Of a stretch of DNA of 64,000 bases, positions 58,801-64,000 are shown one piece after another. Each line of letters starts with the position of its first letter. The first letter of the stretch is position 1. Below the pieces are notes generated by a model that made no database searches, was not told the DNA's origin, and saw nothing but the letters and a program-made list of their open reading frames with translations. Origin of the DNA: Cyanoderma ruficeps (lineage: Eukaryota > Chordata > Aves > Passeriformes > Timaliidae); assembly GCA_008694505.1 (NCBI GenBank), contig VZDJ01007753.1:14481003-14545002 (forward strand), written 5' to 3'. The position numbers were made by a program, and so were the translations under genes.

Positions 58801-61800
58801 AGAAATACTCTTGGCTCTTGTGGATGTGAGGAGAGTCAGTAAATTTGGCTAACCAGAGATGGGAATTGGTGAAGTTGCTGACCCATTGAATAGAACTGAG
58901 CTTTTACTTGATCATGCAACCCACAACCCAAAGTAACTGGGTGTTTGGCCAGTAATTTTTTGTTTAAAGTGTACATGCTTAAAAATATCAAGGAAAAATG
59001 TGATTTGGAGTCACGAGTTAGAGGATCAGCCTCTGTGTTGTTGAAAAACTGGTCTTTTCCTTGTGCAATTGCACCCACCTACTGGGCTCACCCCAGCAGG
59101 ACGGTGGCAGGGAGTAGGCTGCCTTTCTTCCTGCCAGGCTCCTGGTGTTTGCCTAGCAGGAATGGCAGGAATGTGTCCCCTTTCCAGAGCTTGCAGTGGT
59201 GTGTACAAGGTGACAAAAGAACTGTGGCCTGTTTTGATGTGAGGTTTGTTTGTAGGTATGCCTTGTATTAAATGTCCTTTCAGTAGACTGCAAGTCAGCA
59301 GCTGGGATCTGAATCCAGATACACAGGATTCAAACAGGAAATTAGGAGCAAGTCTGCAACAGTGAAAATAATCAGCTGATGGAGTAATTTTCTATGGGGT
59401 TTGGACACTAATCCTCTCCTTCAGTCACAGTTGATATAACAGTGTAATGGCAGAGTGATTTCTATCTAGCTTATAAATGATGGTTGCTGCCTTTACAAAA
59501 GACTCAGGCTGAGCTGGAACACTGAGTCCTGGACTTGGTACAGGTGCTACCAGGTGGAGTTTTACAGGCTGAGCTATGCACAAAGCCTGCAATCAGAGAT
59601 GTTCAGGCCAAAAGGAGCGATGAGTCAGGCTCAGTGGTGTCACTGTATAGGCTGTTCTTGCTGGCACAGGCAGGGATCTGTTTTCATCTCTTGGACTTGG
59701 AGTCTGGAAAAACATTTAATAGATTGTGGAAATTGCTGGTAAGCTAATCTGTGGAACGGTACAAAAATAACAATCTCATGAATGGCGTTTTTGTGCTGTT
59801 TTAAAGGCATGTATGTCAGAGAGTGGGGTGGAAGATGAGCTGGAAGAGAAATATTTCCCATCCAAGTCCCGCATTGTGTAGCTCTGGCTAAATACACTAA
59901 CGCAGTGCCTAGAGATAGTGGTAGGAATGATGAGAGTCCGTTCCACATTCCTCAACACCCACATGAGGCCATCTCCCTAAGTGAAGGGCGGACCTTGCTC
60001 TGTGCTGTGCTGGGGGATGTAGTCCCACTCTCAGAAGCACAATGACTGTAGCCACAGGGCCGCCCTCTTATGGTGGTTCCTGTGGACAGAAATGCCCAGG
60101 GAGCCAACTGGCTCAAAGAGACTGCAGTAGTGGAAATGGTGGACTTGCTGAATTAGTGAGGGCAGTAATAATGGTACTGATTGCCTGTTGCTTGCTCAGG
60201 CTGCAAGGAGCACAGCTGTAAAAAAGTGTTTTCCTTTCAGCAGTTGAAGTCTGGATTGATTTAGCTTGGAAGAATCTTCTTCCCTTGTCTTCCTATAATG
60301 AAAACAAAGACTGGACCCTTCAACCTCTTAACCAAGCCTTGTTCTACATTTCTTCTGCAGATGACCACCCTCCAATAGCCCGTGCTGTCAAGGACATGAG
60401 GGTACAGCCAGGGGAGCCAGTGATGCTGAGAGGCACAGAGAGCACAGATGACCATGGGATAGTCAGCTATGAATGGAAACAGATCCTTGGCGACCCCTCT
60501 GTGGAGATGAAGGTAGGAACTGCAGAGAATAAGCAGCTTGCTCAGTAGCACCTGTGGTGTGCTCTAAGTTTGTCAGTCAGAGCCCTGACTTAAAGATCAA
60601 CTTCTCCTTCCCTCTTCAAGCCAGTCCACCCAGGAGCCTGTTCCCAAAAACTGTGGAGTGCTCCTTGTGGTTGCCCTTCCTCTCCACACACTACTTAGAG
60701 GTGTCATTTTTTGCTTCATTAGGTCTCAGGCTCCCTGCACAGGACGCTGTCACAAGCCTTCCTGAGCAACACCTGACCTGCCTGGGTGGGAGCAGCTGAG
60801 AGAGCAGAGCTTCCATGCAAGAGTTGTCTCTGGTGCCATGATCCTATAGTTCAGTGAAGGGCCTTCTCTTAGTTTTACACTGTCCACTTCAGTGCATTTC
60901 CTCTTCTATCTCTGAACAATCCAGTGTCAGGCCCTGCTTCTGTTCTCCTGGGGCTTTTCCTGGACTTTGCCTCTCTTTAAAGCATTAAGTTCTTCCTCCT
61001 ATTTTATCTGAGCTGGAGCAGAACTCATGACTCCTGTCTGGCTCCAGGATTTCTGGGGTGTGAACACTGCCTATTTGCTAGATCTTAAGAGTGAAATTGT
61101 GGCTTTCAAAGGGCAAATTATTTCTTTTAAACTACTGCAAAATGCTTTGAAAAGCCACGGAGTTGATAGGGAGTTCTTACGGCACCTTTTGGAAGAATTA
61201 GCAAAAGAGTACATCAGGCCCACAACTGATTTTGAACATCAGCAGTAACAAACTCTACAGTGCCAAGGGGTCTCTGTAATTCAGCAAGTGCTTCTTTCCT
61301 TTTCCCTTTTTCCTAGCCCAACCAAAGCAACTTCTGTGGAGGGGGGGAGGTCCCTAATATTATGCTGTGTTGACTACATAAAATTTTTATATGGCAAGAC
61401 TGTGTTCTTTTGAAATCTAATCAAAACCAGAGATAGCGTGGAAATGAAGGTCCAATTCTGTTGTAAATACAGAAGAAAAGTTTGTGTCAGTAATACTGTA
61501 GCTTTCTCTTCTGACAAAATAATTAAATACAGCTACCTTATTCTCTGTGTACTAAGTAAATAATTCATAATAGGTTTTAAGTTTTAAAAAGCAAGGTAAA
61601 AACTACAGGTATTTCTGTCCTCTCCAAAAAGTTTTATTTTTCCTTGTGCTTTCACAATGCCCCAAAACATGAAATATTCAATTGTGCTTGTGGTACTTGT
61701 TCTCTCTCTATTCCAGCTGGGTACCAATCCATGGTGTCCTGGGTTATAGTCTATTCAATTTCATCTGCTGAAAAACGGTTGGGGGCGGGTGCCTTTTGAT

Positions 61801-63589
61801 AATGGGCCAACGGTCAGTATCAAGTAGAGCATTGTTCTTATCTTTAATGGGCCATTAACACTCTTCCCAAGCGTCTCCCCTTCCCAACACATACCTACAT
61901 CCTAGCGTACCTATTGTGTAATGCTCCACCNGAGGGGTTTACATCCTCTATTCTAAGAAGAACCCCAGTTTCCCTGGCAGATACCTGTCTTTCTAAACCA
62001 AGACACATGGGTTTGGGGGGATTGTCTAGCACTGAGACATTTTTCATGCCAGACATCTGCTTGAAGGTTTCCATCCAAGTTCCTTTCTCCCTAATGCAGG
62101 AACATGGACCTTGCATAGCTTCAGTCACTCCTTCCTTGGAAGTACTTTTCTCCTACCTAAGCCTTTCTTTTGCATTCTCAGAAGCATGAAGAAGATCAGG
62201 TAGAAATCTCCAACCTCCAGGTGGGAACTTACGTCTTCCAGCTCACTGTCACGGACACTGCACAACAGCAAGACTTCACCAACATCACCATCATGGTGTT
62301 GAGCTCTGAGCAGACAGAAGGTGAGCCTGAGCCCACACATATCTACCTGCACTCCTCAAGCCTGGGTGCTGCTCTAGCATTATTGGCGCTCTTGTCAGAG
62401 GGGTAAATGGAAGAAGGGCACAACCAAGAGCTTGGACTTGCACGTCAGCTTTTCCCAGTAATAGCCTGCACCAGTAGTGCAAGGTCTCTGCATTCATAGT
62501 GATATATTTTGGGGTTTTCACATACCCTTGCAGGAGATGGTGCCTGCAATAAGCCCATCTGCTCTGCCTGTCATTGCTCTCTGCTGGGTGACACCAGAGT
62601 AGATGAAGCTTGGGGTGCAGCTGAGGTTGCAATACAGGAGAATGTGAAAGGTCTCATTGACTCTGTGGTTTTGTGGTGAAGGCCCTTAGGTTGCAGGGTG
62701 GGTGGAGTCAACTGTAAGACATTCAGTATATCCCTGGATTTATTTTTTGTCTTTAATGGTTTTGTTTAATGGTGAAAATGTTCAGCAGTACTAGTGTATT
62801 AGGAGTAAGGAGTTCTTGGACAAATGGTTGACTAGTATCTAAGCGGGGGATGTCTTCTCCTACCTCAGATGGCATAAAAATATGAGAGCAGCCATGTCAA
62901 GTGATGCTAAAGGTCTGACCAAACTCCAATACACTGCATTCAACAGTGTGTAGAGGTTGGTACTTTGGAAAGAGTGCAAGAACATGACATGCTATCAGTA
63001 AATCTCTACTATGCTTGACTAATCCCCAAGGATTTTGCAGCTGGGAGATTTTTTTAAGCAGAAGAGGGCGTCTTTGTGTTTAACAACCATGTGCGAATCC
63101 CTTTTTGACCTCATGTAATCTTTGAAAAGCAGCAACCTCCTGAAGCAAGGAGTTTCACAGCTTAACTATGTGCTGTGTGGAGATGCAGCTTCTGTTGTTT
63201 TATGGATGTGGCATCTTCTAATTTGGTTTTGTGGCCCTCCCTTTTGTATAAAAAAAATTCATTCCATGATTCCCTACTCTCCTTCTCCATGGTCAAGATT
63301 TTGTAAACCTTTCAGACATGTCCTTTGGAAGATTTTGTTTTCCTTCACATATACAAAACAGAAAGTCTTCCAAAGGATTTATCTAACCCAGACTCTTTTG
63401 TGTTAACTTTCTTGATAGAGCATTGTTTGACTCCAAAGAAGGTGGGTTGGTGTCGAGGATCTTTTCCACGCTGGTTTTACAACCCGAGCCTTCAGCAGTG
63501 TGAGGAGTTCATTTTTGGTGGCTGCAAGCCCAACAAGAATAACTACTTACGGGAAGAGGAGTGTGAACTCGCCTGCAAGAATGTCAGAG
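52459..63589 (+). CDS. SPINT1: SPINT1 (HAI-1), Kunitz-type serine protease inhibitor, 5' part only
   Basis: Type I membrane inhibitor of HGF activator, matriptase and related serine proteases at epithelial surfaces. The visible coding exons are 52459-52888, 60361-60512, 62182-62320 and 63419-63589, giving 297 codons plus one base. The gene runs off the right edge. Domains in order: signal peptide (about 1-25, hydrophobic VCLVLVLDLG); MANSC with its cysteines (Cys35, DCMRACC, CNLAL, GCFLLNC, FVCRF); PKD-like domain over exons 2-3 (VSYEWKQI, GTYVFQLTVTD); and Kunitz 1 with six canonical cysteines (243, 252, 268, 276, 289, 293) and P1 Arg253. LDLRa, Kunitz 2, transmembrane and tail are not in the window. 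The acceptor at 52415 and the signal peptide set the start. P3 is Trp251 where human has Arg. Confidence 0.95.
52889..60360 (+). other. SPINT1: SPINT1 intron 1 (about 7.5 kb)
   Basis: No further exon recognised. The phases of the flanking exons match directly (phase 1). A possible CR1 scrap lies near 56785-56850. The rest is unique sequence. Confidence 0.6.
56785..56850 (-). mobile_element. Possible short CR1-like fragment
   Basis: ACTGGAAGGGTCCTGAAAGG, then GGTCCAGCTCCCTGCTCAGG, loosely resembles a reverse-oriented CR1 3' end. Very short and diverged. Confidence 0.35.
60361..60512 (+). CDS. SPINT1: SPINT1 coding exon 2: PKD-like domain, first half
   Basis: Encodes DHPPIARAVKDMRVQPGEPV and STDDHGIVSYEWKQILGDPS, a PKD fold with the Y-W core motif. 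Acceptor TTCTGCAG after a pyrimidine tract, donor GTAGGA, phase 0. Confidence 0.93.
61931..61931. other. Ambiguous base (N)
   Basis: A single N in SPINT1 intron 2, the only uncalled base I noticed. It lies outside any exon. Confidence 0.95.
62182..62320 (+). CDS. SPINT1: SPINT1 coding exon 3: PKD-like domain, second half
   Basis: Encodes EEDQVEISNLQVGTYVFQLT and VTDTAQQQDFTNITIMVLSS, matching human GLKEGTYLFQLTV and ANVTVTVLS. Acceptor TTCTCAG, donor GTGAGC, phase 1. Confidence 0.94.
63419..63589 (+). CDS. SPINT1: SPINT1 coding exon 4: Kunitz domain 1
   Basis: Encodes HCLTPKKVGWCRGSFPRWFY through CEEFIFGGCKPNKNNYLREE and ends CELACKNVR. All six cysteines and P1 Arg253 are present, so trypsin-like protease inhibition is expected. 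Donor GTGAGT, phase 1. Confidence 0.96.
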
Positions 63590-64000
63590 GTGAGTCCTTC
63601 AAAAGTCCAGTCCCCTCTTTCTCATAGGATTGGGATGCCCCCATGGACAAGTACTGCAACCTCTTTGCTGACACCTACTTAGAGCCCAGTAAGCCGAGGA
63701 AACTGGGCTAATTATGGATGGGTAGTTATTCTCTTAAGCTGCCAATGTATCTGACCCAACTCCTAAAGCACTGGACAGTGTCCCTGGTATTCCTCTGGCT
63801 GCAGAAGCCCTCACCAAATCTTTGTGTTGTATCTGAAACCTAAATTCAGAGAGCAGCATTGTGCAGTTGGGGGCCGCAAGTGCTTCACTCCCAAAATAAA
63901 ATCATTCTCCCTCCTTGGTACCCTGAAGCCACTGAGAACAATTTAGTGCTGCTCAGATAAATGGGCTGAGCCTCTGCCAGGCCCATTGCAATGCACAGAT
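63590..64000 (+). other. SPINT1: SPINT1 intron 4 to the window edge
   Basis: No exon in the required phase. The next exons (LDLRa or Kunitz 2) must lie to the right. Confidence 0.7.

Noticed and set aside
63619..63711. Short open frame after TTCTCATAG, considered as the next SPINT1 exon
   Set aside because: In the required phase 1 it hits a stop. The readable frame has no LDLRa or Kunitz pattern.

Overview
The window is vertebrate nuclear DNA, most likely from a bird. The genes are split into short exons by long AT-rich introns with GT-AG junctions. The repeats are CR1-type LINE fragments, which are typical of bird and other reptile genomes. The gene order ZFYVE19(+), PPP1R14D(-), SPINT1(+) matches human 15q15.1 as I remember it. 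There is no prokaryotic feature, CRISPR array, or recognised tRNA or rRNA gene.

Layout: (1) 2343-14947, plus strand: an 11-exon secreted astacin metalloprotease with two CUB domains (476 codons, all splice phases consistent), of the hatching-enzyme/UVS.2 type. (2) 14948-19190: intergenic, with a CR1 fragment and a small CpG-rich, hexamer-repeat patch. (3) 19190-19720: a CpG-island promoter with three ZNF143/Staf-like sites. (4) 19526-31215, plus strand: ZFYVE19 (ANCHR, an abscission-checkpoint regulator), 11 coding exons and 422 codons. Its first intron is GC-AG, and there is one unexplained extra exon candidate. (5) 31216-36481: intergenic. (6) 36482-43168, minus strand: PPP1R14D, a PP1 inhibitor, with 4 coding exons (one of 33 nt) and 126 codons. 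(7) 43169-52415: a 9.2 kb gap with no recognisable gene between the divergent PPP1R14D and SPINT1. (8) 52459 to the right edge, plus strand: the 5' part of SPINT1 (HAI-1), covering signal peptide, MANSC, PKD-like and first Kunitz domains. The LDLRa, second Kunitz and transmembrane parts lie beyond the window.

These are independent genes, not an operon. A loose theme is extracellular proteolysis (an astacin protease and a Kunitz inhibitor) flanking a cytokinesis factor and a phosphatase inhibitor, but HAI-1 inhibits serine proteases, so no direct functional link to the astacin is implied. I found no clearly undescribed biological system. The best leads are the astacin gene next to ZFYVE19, where human has DNAJC17/C15orf62; the cassette-exon candidate in ZFYVE19; the GC-AG intron; the ZNF143 site cluster; and residue changes in PPP1R14D and SPINT1. 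All exon models were read by eye from splice consensus, phase and recalled homology; no alignment was run.
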